A DNA stretch of 64,000 nucleotides from Achromobacter sp. AONIH1 (GTDB taxonomy: Bacteria; Pseudomonadota; Gammaproteobacteria; Burkholderiales; Burkholderiaceae_B), in the NCBI RefSeq assembly GCF_002902905.1, contig NZ_CP026124.1, positions 1-64,000 on the forward strand, read 5' to 3'. Below, piece by piece: positions 56,042-64,000 of the stretch (its first letter is position 1; every line of letters begins with the position of its first letter). The notes under the pieces were generated by a model. The model made no database searches. It was not told the DNA's origin and saw only the letters and a list, made by a program, of their open reading frames with translations. The position numbers and the translations under genes were made by a program.

Positions 56042-57195
56042 GCCTGATCTCCAGAAATGCGGCGCCACACCGCGATGTATTGCTCGACCATGCGCGCGAG
56101 GCTGAAATTGGCCAGCACCCGCGCGCGCCCCGCCTCGCCGGCCCGACGGCCGCCGCGCGCGGCCACCTCGCCCAGCCCGGCCTCGATGCCGCGCGCCAGG
56201 GCCTCGGGCTGCTCGGGCGGCACCACGATGCCCGTCTCGCCGACGATGAAGGCGGCGTCGCCCACGTCCGTCACCACGCAATAGGCGGAGCAGGCCATGG
56301 CTTCGGCCACCACGTTGGGAAAGCCTTCCGCGCAACTGGACAGCACGTGCACGTCCAGGCCGTTCATCACCGCCGGCACATCGTCGCTGGGGCCGGCCAG
56401 CACGATACGCTCGGCCAGGCCCAACCGTTCGATCAAGGCGGCCAGCTCGGCGTTCTCGCCGGTCATGCCGCGCCCCACCAGCACGCAACGCAGGCCCGCA
56501 TCGCGGCCATCGCGCACCAGCGCGGCCACCGCGCGCAGCAGGTTGGCGTGGTCCTTGAGCGGATCCCAGCGCGCCACGCAGCCGATCAGCGGCGCGTCCG
56601 CCGGCACATTCCAGTGCTGCCGCATGCGCGCCCCGGCCTGCGCGTCGGGCGCGTAGCGCGACAGGTCATAACCGTTGGAGATCACCGTCATGCGATCGCG
56701 CCGATAGCCCTTCGCGGCATGGCGCTCGGCCGCGTCCTGCGCCGCGCACACGATGGCGCGCGGCACCCGGCGCGACAGGAAGGCGCAGGCGCGCAGCACC
56801 ATCCGCGCCGAGCGGCTGCTGCGTTCCAGATGCGCGCCGGAATTGCGTATGCCCCAGGCGATCGCGCGCACGCCGGCCAGACGCGCGGCCAGGCCGCCGA
56901 TCAGGTCAGCGTGATACATCCAGGTCTGCACCGCGTCGGGCCGCTTGCCGGCAATCAGGCGTCGCAAGGCCAGGAATCCGCCCAGGCTGACGCGGCCGCG
57001 CGGCATGCCCAGCGCATGGACCTCGATGCCGGCGGCGCGCAGGCGCTCGCCGTAGATGCCCTCATCGGTCAGGGAGACGACGACATGCTCCACCGGCTCG
57101 CCGGCATGGGTGGCCAGACGGAACAGCACCGACTCGGCGCCGCCCTGCCCCAGGCCCGTGATCACGTGCAACACACGCAGCGGCCGGGCGCTCAT
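56038..57195 (-). CDS. Family 4 glycosyltransferase
   Basis: GT-B enzyme of 385 residues with N-terminal VLHVITGLGQGGAESVLFRL (donor-side Gly loop) and the C-terminal site SSCAEGFPNVVAEAMACSAY. Both its ends overlap neighbouring genes by four bases (ATGA), so translation is coupled across three glycosyltransferases. The specific linkage cannot be predicted. An N-terminal extension with in-frame codons upstream of 57195 is not used. Confidence 0.88.
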   Translation of the reverse strand: MSARPLRVLHVITGLGQGGAESVLFRLATHAGEPVEHVVVSLTDEGIYGERLRAAGIEVHALGMPRGRVSLGGFLALRRLIAGKRPDAVQTWMYHADLIGGLAARLAGVRAIAWGIRNSGAHLERSSRSARMVLRACAFLSRRVPRAIVCAAQDAAERHAAKGYRRDRMTVISNGYDLSRYAPDAQAGARMRQHWNVPADAPLIGCVARWDPLKDHANLLRAVAALVRDGRDAGLRCVLVGRGMTGENAELAALIERLGLAERIVLAGPSDDVPAVMNGLDVHVLSSCAEGFPNVVAEAMACSAYCVVTDVGDAAFIVGETGIVVPPEQPEALARGIEAGLGEVAARGGRRAGEAGRARVLANFSLARMVEQYIAVWRRISGDQA

Positions 57196-58316
57196 GGCCG
57201 CGCTCCCCGCACCGCGTCGAACAGCGCATCCCATTCGGACAGCACGCTGGCCAGGGCATAGCGCTGGCGCACGGCCTGCGCGCCACGCGCGCCCAGCTGC
57301 GTGCGCAGCGCCTGGTCTTCCAGCAGGCGCCGCAGCGCGTCGCGCAAGGCGCCGCGCTCGCCTGCCGGCACCAGCAGCGCATCCTGGCCATCACGCGTCA
57401 TTTCGCGCGGACCGCTGGGGCAGTCGAACGCCACGCTGGGCAGGCCCAGCGCCATCGCTTCGAGCAGCACGTTCGGAAATCCCTCCACCGCCGAGCTGAG
57501 CACGAAGGCCTGCCCCTGCGCCAGGGCCTCCCAGGGCGTCTCCGTGCGTCCCGGCAGGCTGATCCGCTCTTGCAGCCCCAGGCGCGCGACCTGGCTTTCC
57601 AGCGCGGCGCGTTGCGGCCCTTCGCCCCAGATGCGCAGGTTCCAATCGGGAAAGCGCGGCGCCAGTTCGGCATAGACGTCGATCAACAGATCGAACTGCT
57701 TGTCCGGCACCAGCCGCCCCATCGCCAGCAGCTCGCGCGGACCGCCGTCGCGCTGCGCGACCAGCGGCGCGTCAAGCAGGGGCGCAGGCAAGGGATTGGG
57801 AATCACCGCCAGCCGCTTGATGCCTGGCACCTGCCTGGCGAACGGTCCGGCGGTGGCCTCGGCCTGCACGGTCACCATATCGGCGCGCGGGTACAACAGG
57901 CGCCGCAAGCGGCGCCATACCTGCCCGGTGGTGGTGTCGACAGTGGGATTGGTGCGCTCGCAGACGATCAGCGGCGCGCGCAGCCCGCGCGTCGCCAGGA
58001 TGGCGGCGACGTTGACATTGGTCAGGAAGGACACGACCACATCGGGCCGGGTATCGCGCACATGCCGGCGCAGCGTCAGCAGGCGCTTGAACGCGGCGAC
58101 CGCGCCCGACGCGCGCGTGCCCGCCAAGTCGGCCAGCCAGGCCAGCCGCACCTTGTCCGACAGCGGATAGAAGCAGCTGCCCTTGGACGAGTACGTGGGC
58201 GTGAGCGTGACCTCGTCGCCGCGCTCGGCCCAGGCATTGACCAGCGTCGCGGCGACGCGCTCGGCGCCGCCCGCGTGCATGGAGCTGACCAGCATCAGTA
58301 TCTTCATGGGCCTCAT
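57192..58316 (-). CDS. Family 4 glycosyltransferase
   Basis: GT-B enzyme of 374 residues. The N-terminal motif is KILMLVSSMHAGGAERVAAT, and the C-terminal site is SSAVEGFPNVLLEAMALGLPS with E-x7-E. The ATG at 58316 (MRPMKIL) overlaps the asnB-like stop as ATGA, matching the operon's pattern; the internal ATG at 58307 is the alternative. It is the first of three overlapping glycosyltransferases after the amidotransferase. Confidence 0.88.
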   Translation of the reverse strand: MRPMKILMLVSSMHAGGAERVAATLVNAWAERGDEVTLTPTYSSKGSCFYPLSDKVRLAWLADLAGTRASGAVAAFKRLLTLRRHVRDTRPDVVVSFLTNVNVAAILATRGLRAPLIVCERTNPTVDTTTGQVWRRLRRLLYPRADMVTVQAEATAGPFARQVPGIKRLAVIPNPLPAPLLDAPLVAQRDGGPRELLAMGRLVPDKQFDLLIDVYAELAPRFPDWNLRIWGEGPQRAALESQVARLGLQERISLPGRTETPWEALAQGQAFVLSSAVEGFPNVLLEAMALGLPSVAFDCPSGPREMTRDGQDALLVPAGERGALRDALRRLLEDQALRTQLGARGAQAVRQRYALASVLSEWDALFDAVRGARP

Positions 58317-60226
58317 GCCCCTCGCGCGGCGCCGCGATAGCGGTCGAGCCAGGCCTGCATCATCAGCACGCCCCACAGATGGCTGTCCCAGTTGCGGTGG
58401 CCGGACACATGCTCGCGCCACTTGCGCAGAATCGGTTCGGGCTCGAACCAGCCTTCCTGGCGCAGCCGCGCCGGATCCAGCAGCGCCTCGGCCCAGTCGC
58501 GCAGCGGTCCGCGCAACCAGGCAGCCAGCGGCACGGCGAAACCGCGCTTGGGACGGTCCACCAGCGCTTGAGGGACATGGCGGTGCAGCACCTGGCGCAG
58601 CAGCCACTTGCCGGTGCCGCCGCGCACCTTGTACTGGTGCGGCAGGCTCCAGGCGAATTCGTAGACGCGGTGATCGATCAGCGGCACGCGCGTTTCCAGA
58701 CTGACCGCCATGGCAGCGCGGTCCACCTTGACCAGGATGTCGTCGGGCAGGTAGGTAACCGTGTCCAGCTTCATCATGGACTCGAAGGTCGAGCCCTGCA
58801 TGGCGCGCGCGAACTCGGACTCGGGCTCGACGCCGCCCTTGACCACGCGGCCCGGATCCGACCAATAGGACACGAACAGGCGGTAGAACTCGCCACGCGT
58901 ATCGGCGCGCAGCAACTCGCCCAGCTTGCCGACCTTGCCGCGCCACGCGCCCTTGCCGGGCAAATGCGTGGACGCGCTCAACAGGGCGCCGGCCGGATGG
59001 CGCAGGAAAGCGGGCATGCGCTCGCATTTCTGCCACCAGTTGTTGACACGGAAATAGCGCGAATAGCCGCCGAACAGCTCGTCGCCGCCGTCGCCGGACA
59101 GCGCCACGGTCACGTGCTGGCGTGCCATCTTCGTCACCAGCGACGTCGGAATCTGCGAGGAATCGGCAAACGGTTCGTCATACATGTCCGCCAGCGTCGG
59201 CACCACCGCCAGCGCATCCTCGGCGGTGACGTACAGCTCGGTATGGTCGGTGCCCAGGTGGGTGGCGACAGCCTTGGCGTGCTGCGCCTCGTCGTAGCCC
59301 TTTTCGTGGAAGCCGATGGCGAAGGTGCGCACGGGCTGGGCGCTCTGCGCCTGCATCAGCGCGACGATGGTGGACGAATCGATGCCGCCCGACAGGAAGG
59401 CGCCCAGGCTGACATCGGACAGCATCTGCCCGCCGACAGCCTTGGAGAGCACGCCCTCCAGCGCATCGACGGCCTGCGCGTCGGACTCGAACGCCAGCAG
59501 CGAGCGCGCGGCGGTGTCGGCGGCGTCGCGCGCCGACCAGTACACGCGCGGCTCCGGCATGCGGCGGCTGCGGGTGTCGTCGGCGGTGAACTCGATCCAG
59601 GTGCCGGGCGGCAGCTTGGCGATGCCCGCGTAGATCGATTGCGGCGCCGGAATGTAGTTGTGCCGCATGTACGACGCCAGCGCGTTGCGGTTCAGCTCCT
59701 GGCCGAATCCCGGCACCGGCGTCAGCCCCTTCAGTTCCGACGCGAACACCAGGTCCGCGCCCGAATAGCCGTAGTACAGCGGCTTTTCGCCCATGCGGTC
59801 GCGCGCCAGCACCAGCTTGCGCGCGGCACGGTCCCACAGCGCGATGGCGAACATGCCGACCGCCGCCTGCAGCGTGGCCTCGATGCCCAGCGCCGAAAAG
59901 CCGGCCAGCAAGGTCTCGGTGTCGGAGTGCCCGCGCCACGACGGCGCCAGCGCCGACTGCTCGAGCTGCTTGCGCATGTCCAGGTGGTTGTAGATCTCGC
60001 CGTTGAAGACCATCACGTAGCGTCCACAGGCCGACACCATGGGCTGGTGGCCGGCTTCCGTCAGGTCCTGGATGGCCAGGCGCACGTGCGCCAGCGCCAG
60101 CTCGGCGCCAGCATCCTCCCAGAAGCCATTGCTGTCGGGTCCGCGGTGGCGGATGCGGCGGCAGCTTTCCGCCAGCACCTGCGACTTGTCCGCCAAGGGG
60201 CCCCAAATTCCGACTATTCCGCACAT
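58313..60226 (-). CDS. Asparagine synthase-like amidotransferase
   Basis: Enzyme of 637 residues. The glutamine amidotransferase domain starts MCGIVGIWG, with Cys2 as nucleophile, and RHRGPDSNGFW. The synthetase domain has FLSGGIDSSTIVAL (PP-loop) and VALSGDGGDELFGGY. Within polysaccharide operons such proteins (WbpS/WbmI-like) amidate sugar carboxylates, giving uronamides. With WbpO/WbpP upstream, amidation of a HexNAcA is plausible. Its own start is fixed by the Cys2 rule. Confidence 0.93.
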   Translation of the reverse strand: MCGIVGIWGPLADKSQVLAESCRRIRHRGPDSNGFWEDAGAELALAHVRLAIQDLTEAGHQPMVSACGRYVMVFNGEIYNHLDMRKQLEQSALAPSWRGHSDTETLLAGFSALGIEATLQAAVGMFAIALWDRAARKLVLARDRMGEKPLYYGYSGADLVFASELKGLTPVPGFGQELNRNALASYMRHNYIPAPQSIYAGIAKLPPGTWIEFTADDTRSRRMPEPRVYWSARDAADTAARSLLAFESDAQAVDALEGVLSKAVGGQMLSDVSLGAFLSGGIDSSTIVALMQAQSAQPVRTFAIGFHEKGYDEAQHAKAVATHLGTDHTELYVTAEDALAVVPTLADMYDEPFADSSQIPTSLVTKMARQHVTVALSGDGGDELFGGYSRYFRVNNWWQKCERMPAFLRHPAGALLSASTHLPGKGAWRGKVGKLGELLRADTRGEFYRLFVSYWSDPGRVVKGGVEPESEFARAMQGSTFESMMKLDTVTYLPDDILVKVDRAAMAVSLETRVPLIDHRVYEFAWSLPHQYKVRGGTGKWLLRQVLHRHVPQALVDRPKRGFAVPLAAWLRGPLRDWAEALLDPARLRQEGWFEPEPILRKWREHVSGHRNWDSHLWGVLMMQAWLDRYRGAARGA

Positions 60227-60273
60227 GATCAGGTTCTCGTGGTCACCATATCGCGACGGCGCTGCGTGGCGGC

Positions 60274-61419
60274 CTAACGGCCCGCCCGCGTCACGCCGTC
60301 AAAAAGTTCTTCCCAGCGGGCCAACACCCGGTTGGCCGAAAAACGGTCGCGCACATCGATCGCGGCGGCCGCCATGCGCGCACGCATCGCGTCATCGCCC
60401 ATGACCGCGTCCAGCGCCGCGCACAACGCAGGCACGTCGCCGTTGGGCCGCACCAGCACGCCATCGACGCCATCGCGCACGACCTCGCGCGGCCCTGTAT
60501 CGCAATCGAAACAAACGGCGGCCAGGCCGCTGGCCATGGATTCGAGCAGCGTATTCGACAAGCCCTCGAACCGCGATGTCAGGACGTAGAGATCCGCGCT
60601 CGCGTACCAATCGCCCACATTGCCGACGCGGCCGGGCATCCACACTCGGTCCTGCATCCCGGACTGGCGCAGTTGTGCTTCCAGCGCGGCGCGTTCGCCG
60701 CCCTCGCCCAGGATAACCAGATCCCAGTCGGGATGCGCGGACGCCAGCTGCTCGAAAGCCTGGATCAACAGATCAAAGCCCTTGTCCTGGTGCAGCCGCC
60801 CCACCGCCAGCAGGCGGCGGCGTCCAGGCCTGGGCTCGGGGTACTTGCGCGGCTCGGCCTGCGGCAACGGCCAATGCACCGGGTTGGGGATCACTGCCAG
60901 CCGTGAGCCGGGCACGTGCGTTTCGATCCAGGCTGCGGTGCCGCTTGTCAGCGCCACCACGCGCGCGGCCTTCGGATAGGTCCAGCGGCGCAGACGCTGC
61001 CAGAAGCCAGACATGGCCTGCGACGGCGGATGCGTGTGCTCGGTGGCGATGACGCGGCACCCGAGACCGGCGCCGGCGATCACCGACAGCACGGATGCCG
61101 TGGTCATCATGCCCAGGACGATATCGGGACGGAATTCACGTATCACGCGACGCAGCGCGCGCACGCGCCGCACATTGCTCCAGATGCCCCGCAAACCGCC
61201 GCCCTCGCCCACGGTGTTGAGCACCGCCCTGCTCACCTTGGGATCCAGCGCATAAGCGTCGTCTTCCTTGCCGGCCTGGGTCACGACCATGACGTCGCGC
61301 CCTGCCCGCGCCCAATGCGCGCTCAGGTCCACGGCCACCCGCTCGGCGCCGCCGCCGTGCAACGAATGAATGAACAGCAGCACGCGCTGCGGGCGGGAGG
61401 CGCTTTGAAGGGCGGGCAT
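60274..61419 (-). CDS. Family 4 glycosyltransferase
   Basis: GT-B enzyme of 381 residues with N-terminal LLFIHSLHGGGAERVAVDLS and C-terminal SRFEGLSNTLLESMASGLA (E-x7-E). The ATG abuts the stop of the upstream flippase gene (TGAATG), so translation is coupled. A 47-bp gap separates it from the asnB-like gene. It resembles the third glycosyltransferase (57192-58316) in overall pattern, possibly paralogous. Confidence 0.88.
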   Translation of the reverse strand: MPALQSASRPQRVLLFIHSLHGGGAERVAVDLSAHWARAGRDVMVVTQAGKEDDAYALDPKVSRAVLNTVGEGGGLRGIWSNVRRVRALRRVIREFRPDIVLGMMTTASVLSVIAGAGLGCRVIATEHTHPPSQAMSGFWQRLRRWTYPKAARVVALTSGTAAWIETHVPGSRLAVIPNPVHWPLPQAEPRKYPEPRPGRRRLLAVGRLHQDKGFDLLIQAFEQLASAHPDWDLVILGEGGERAALEAQLRQSGMQDRVWMPGRVGNVGDWYASADLYVLTSRFEGLSNTLLESMASGLAAVCFDCDTGPREVVRDGVDGVLVRPNGDVPALCAALDAVMGDDAMRARMAAAAIDVRDRFSANRVLARWEELFDGVTRAGR

Positions 61420-62769
61420 TCAGTCGGCCTTTTCGGGTTCGGCGCGGCGCAAGGCCACGGCCAGATAGCAGGCAAAGGACAGCAGGTACATCAGGCTGGT
61501 CGCCAGCATGATGCCGGCCGCGCCCATGCGAGGCGCCAGCACGGCGTTCAGCGCCGCCTTCAGCGCGAAGTTGGCGACGGCAATGCCGGACATGAGGCGA
61601 TAGCGGTTCTGGCTCGCCAGCAACTGCACCAGGATCAGCACGCCAAAATAGAACGGCAGTTGCAGCAGCCCCCAGCGCAGCACCTGCGCCACGGCCTGGG
61701 TATTCTCCGCCGTAAAGGCGCCGCGCTGGAACAGCACCGAAACGCCCCAGGGCGCCAGCAGCCAGCCCAATGCCACCGCGCCGGCGCCGGCCAGCACCAT
61801 CAGCAGCGACCACTTCAATGCCATGGACCGCGCACGCGCGGTATCGCCGCGACTCTGCACGTCTGCAAGCACCGGCAGCGCGGCACGACCGACCGACACC
61901 GCGCCGATGCCCAGGATCAAGGACAGCAACCGGCTGGCGTAGCCCAGCGTCGCGTTGGCGTTGGCCCCCAGATTGGCGGCGGCATACTGGTCCAGCGGGC
62001 CGACAAAGCTCATCGCCACCTGGCCGATCAGCATCACGCCGGCGGCGCCCATCAATTCCGGCCAGTGCGGCGAGCGCAAGGTAAAGCGTGGCGCCCCCCA
62101 GAATCCGGTATCGGCCCGCGCGGCCAGCCAGGCGAGCCAGACCGTCTGGATGGCGTAGCCAACGAGAGTGCCCCACAGCAGCGGGCCGACGCCATCGGCG
62201 CTGACCGCCAGCATGACCCATGCCAGCGTGGCGACGGCGGGCACGCTGTCCAGCAGCGTGTTGACGTGCCGCTCATGGGCGCGCAGGCGCGCGGCGCTGA
62301 TGCCGGCCACCAGCAGCAATGCCGAGACCGGCGCGAACGCCACCAGCAGATCGCCTGTCATGGCGCGCACCTGCGGCGACAGCCCGCCACCCAGCCAATC
62401 CAGCGCATAAGGCCAGGCCAGCCAGGTCAGCAGCGCGAGCGCGATCCCGGCGGCCAGTACCCAGCCCTGCAGTTCACGGATGAAATCATCCCGCTCAGCG
62501 CGCTCTGCGCGGCGCAGGCGCACCAGCACGGGTATCAGCACCACCGACAGCACGCCCACGATGGTGACCGGCAGCCAGGTCGCCATGGTCATGGTGAACT
62601 GGTAGGCATCGACCGCGTCGCTGACGCCATAGCGGTAGGCCACCGCCATTTCCTTGACGGCGCCCGCGGCCTTGCCAAGCAGCAGGAACACCGCCACCCG
62701 GAACGCGCCTTTGAAGATACGCTGGTGGTCCGGGTGGATGTTGCCGAGTTTGCGGATGAGTGCTTTCAA
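61420..62769 (-). CDS. MurJ/Wzx-type polysaccharide flippase
   Basis: Polytopic membrane protein of about 449 residues with 12-14 hydrophobic helices. The N-terminal region GKAAGAVKEMAVAYRYGVSD AVDAYQF has the MurJ/MviN family pattern, and ALPVLADVQSRGDTARARSM matches the loop between helices 6 and 7. It probably moves the undecaprenyl-linked repeat unit across the inner membrane. The start is uncertain: a TTG at 62769, one base after the epimerase stop, gives a compact N-terminus, while no ATG fits. Confidence 0.8.
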   Translation of the reverse strand: MKALIRKLGNIHPDHQRIFKGAFRVAVFLLLGKAAGAVKEMAVAYRYGVSDAVDAYQFTMTMATWLPVTIVGVLSVVLIPVLVRLRRAERAERDDFIRELQGWVLAAGIALALLTWLAWPYALDWLGGGLSPQVRAMTGDLLVAFAPVSALLLVAGISAARLRAHERHVNTLLDSVPAVATLAWVMLAVSADGVGPLLWGTLVGYAIQTVWLAWLAARADTGFWGAPRFTLRSPHWPELMGAAGVMLIGQVAMSFVGPLDQYAAANLGANANATLGYASRLLSLILGIGAVSVGRAALPVLADVQSRGDTARARSMALKWSLLMVLAGAGAVALGWLLAPWGVSVLFQRGAFTAENTQAVAQVLRWGLLQLPFYFGVLILVQLLASQNRYRLMSGIAVANFALKAALNAVLAPRMGAAGIMLATSLMYLLSFACYLAVALRRAEPEKAD

Positions 62770-62770
62770 A

Positions 62771-63796
62771 TCAACGCAGGAATTGCGTATACCAGGGCAT
62801 TGCCTCGTCCAGCCCCTGCAGCACGGTGTGCGTGGGCTGATAACCGAGCAGGCGGCCAGCCTTGCTGACGTCGGCCTGCGAATGGCGCACGTCGCCGGCG
62901 CGGAATTCGCCATACTTGGCCGGCTTGGCATAGGCCACGCCCTGGCGGCCCAGCGCCTGCACCAGGAAGCCGAACAGGTCGTTCAGCGTGCTGCGGCCGC
63001 TGACGGCGACGTTGTACACCTGGTTGCGCCCCTCTTGCGGCGCCATCGCGGCCAGCAGGTTGGCCTGCACGGCGTTGGCGACGAAGCAGAAGTCCCGGCT
63101 GGTCTCGCCGTCGCCGTTGATGACCACATCGTCGCCCTTGATCATGGCCGCGGTCCACTTCGGGATCACGGCGGCGTAGGCGCCATCCGGATCCTGGCGC
63201 TTGCCGAAGACGTTGAAATAACGCAGGCCGACCGTCTCGAAACCATACGAGCGCGCGAACACGTCCGCATAGAGTTCGTTGACATACTTGGTCACGGCGT
63301 ACGGCGACAGCGGATTGCCGATATTCTCTTCCACCTTGGGCAGCGCGGGATGGTCGCCATAGGTGGAACTGGACGCCGCGTACACGAACGACTTGACCTG
63401 CGCGTCGCGCGCGGCCACCAGCACGTTCAGGAAGCCGCCGACGTTCACGTCGTTGGTGGTGATGGGATCCTTCAGCGAGCGCGGCACCGAACCCAGCGCG
63501 GCCTGATGCAGTACGAAATCGACGCCCTGCACCGCGCGCTGGCAGGCAGCCAGGTCACGGATATCGCCCTCGATGAACGTAAAGCGCGCCCATTGTTCGG
63601 GCGACACGCTGGCGCGCACTTCGTCCAGATTGCGCTGATGGCCGGTGGCGAAGTTGTCCAGGCCGGTGACGGTCTGGCCCAGCTTCAACAAGGTTTCCAG
63701 CAAGTTGGAGCCGATGAAGCCGGCGCAGCCGGTCACCAGCCACTTGCGCGGCGCGGCCACCAGGTCCTGGGAGATGCTTTCGTATCGGGTGCTCAT
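62771..63796 (-). CDS. wbpP: UDP-N-acetylglucosamine/galactosamine C4-epimerase (WbpP/TviC type)
   Basis: SDR-family epimerase of 341 residues. Motifs: Rossmann loop GCAGFIG (23-29), [16 protein letters not shown] with Ser144, and the catalytic Y-x3-K pair Tyr166/Lys170 (PYAVTK). The [15 protein letters not shown] stretch is characteristic of WbpP/TviC, which interconvert UDP-GlcNAc(A) and UDP-GalNAc(A). GGAG precedes the ATG. It follows the dehydrogenase gene by 14 bp, giving the UDP-GalNAcA pathway. Confidence 0.92.
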   Translation of the reverse strand: MSTRYESISQDLVAAPRKWLVTGCAGFIGSNLLETLLKLGQTVTGLDNFATGHQRNLDEVRASVSPEQWARFTFIEGDIRDLAACQRAVQGVDFVLHQAALGSVPRSLKDPITTNDVNVGGFLNVLVAARDAQVKSFVYAASSSTYGDHPALPKVEENIGNPLSPYAVTKYVNELYADVFARSYGFETVGLRYFNVFGKRQDPDGAYAAVIPKWTAAMIKGDDVVINGDGETSRDFCFVANAVQANLLAAMAPQEGRNQVYNVAVSGRSTLNDLFGFLVQALGRQGVAYAKPAKYGEFRAGDVRHSQADVSKAGRLLGYQPTHTVLQGLDEAMPWYTQFLR

Positions 63797-63810
63797 GCCA
63801 GGATCTCCTC

Positions 63811-64000
63811 TTACAGGCGCAGATCGGATTCGGCGGGCGAGAGCACGTACTTCAGGTCGTACAGGATGTGCTCGGGCTTGCCCAGCTTGCGGATCTCGGC
63901 CGCGCCCATGTCGGCGAACTGACGATGCGCCACGGCCAGGATCACGGCGTCGTACTTGCCGGCTTCCGGCTTGGCCACCGGCGTGATGCCGTATTCATGC
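63811..64000 (-). CDS. wbpO: Nucleotide-sugar dehydrogenase (WbpO/TviB type), C-terminal 62 residues
   Basis: Only the 3' end lies in the window: [20 protein letters not shown], then [12 protein letters not shown] and the terminal [20 protein letters not shown] followed by RL. This matches the C-terminal UDP-binding domain of WbpO/TviB-type dehydrogenases that oxidise UDP-GlcNAc or UDP-GalNAc to the uronic acid. It is the upstream partner of wbpP in the operon; the gene begins beyond the window end. Confidence 0.85.
   Translation of the reverse strand, partial: HEYGITPVAKPEAGKYDAVILAVAHRQFADMGAAEIRKLGKPEHILYDLKYVLSPAESDLRL

Overview
The window is about 64 kb of GC-rich (roughly two-thirds G+C), densely coded DNA with no phage, transposon, rRNA or CRISPR signal. 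Gene content and order point to a betaproteobacterium of the Alcaligenaceae (Bordetella/Achromobacter group): lolB/ispE/tRNA-Gln/prs/rplY/pth in one orientation, divergent ftsY and rsmD followed by coaD and a ferredoxin, an ESPR-type autotransporter, hmgA/fahA under a LysR regulator, and a WbpO/WbpP O-antigen cluster. Genus-level placement is inference.

Layout. 1-4.3 kb: the 3' end of an IclR regulator, then a phosphonate-family ABC importer (phnD, phnC and two phnE permeases) behind an unusual set of repeats. 4.4-9.3 kb: an SMI1/KNR4-type protein and a large autotransporter. 9.6-19 kb: housekeeping genes (CYTH-CHAD protein, ftsY, rsmD, coaD, ferredoxin), a BenE transporter, an AsmA protein with a stand-alone MOSC N-terminal domain, and a 41-residue secreted or membrane peptide. 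19.1-21.3 kb: an XRE-cupin regulator, an EamA exporter and a DUF2938 protein, with the same AT-rich sequence elements on both sides of the exporter. 21.6-24 kb: a glycosyltransferase and ychF. 24.2-25.3 kb: a two-gene, lower-GC insert encoding a HEPN-like protein and an unrecognised partner; this is the best candidate for an undescribed system. 25.5-35.2 kb: CPBP protease, pth, rplY, prs, tRNA-Gln, ispE, a chemoreceptor lying between ispE and lolB, lolB, a TPR protein and mutM.

35.2-42.4 kb is an aromatic-acid region. A divergent metallo-beta-lactamase-fold protein, an FAD monooxygenase and a DUF2783 protein converge on a LysR gene, which is divergent from hmgA-fahA (homogentisate to fumarate and acetoacetate). 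42.4-51.6 kb carries envelope and regulatory genes: an acyltransferase, an LTA-synthase-like enzyme, a GntR-FCD regulator, a PAP2 phosphatase with an apparent 3' frameshift, an OmpR-type two-component system, a D-2-hydroxyacid dehydrogenase-like flavoprotein, and a shrunken biotin-carboxylase-like protein lacking catalytic residues.

51.9-64 kb is surface-polysaccharide biosynthesis. The phosphomannomutase/phosphoglucomutase and pgi genes feed sugar phosphates. A tightly overlapped minus-strand operon runs from a nucleotide-sugar dehydrogenase (cut by the window end) through a WbpP-type epimerase, a MurJ/Wzx-like flippase, a glycosyltransferase, an AsnB-type amidotransferase and three more glycosyltransferases. 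The likely product is an O-antigen or capsule rich in amidated HexNAcA. That sugar assignment is inference from gene families.
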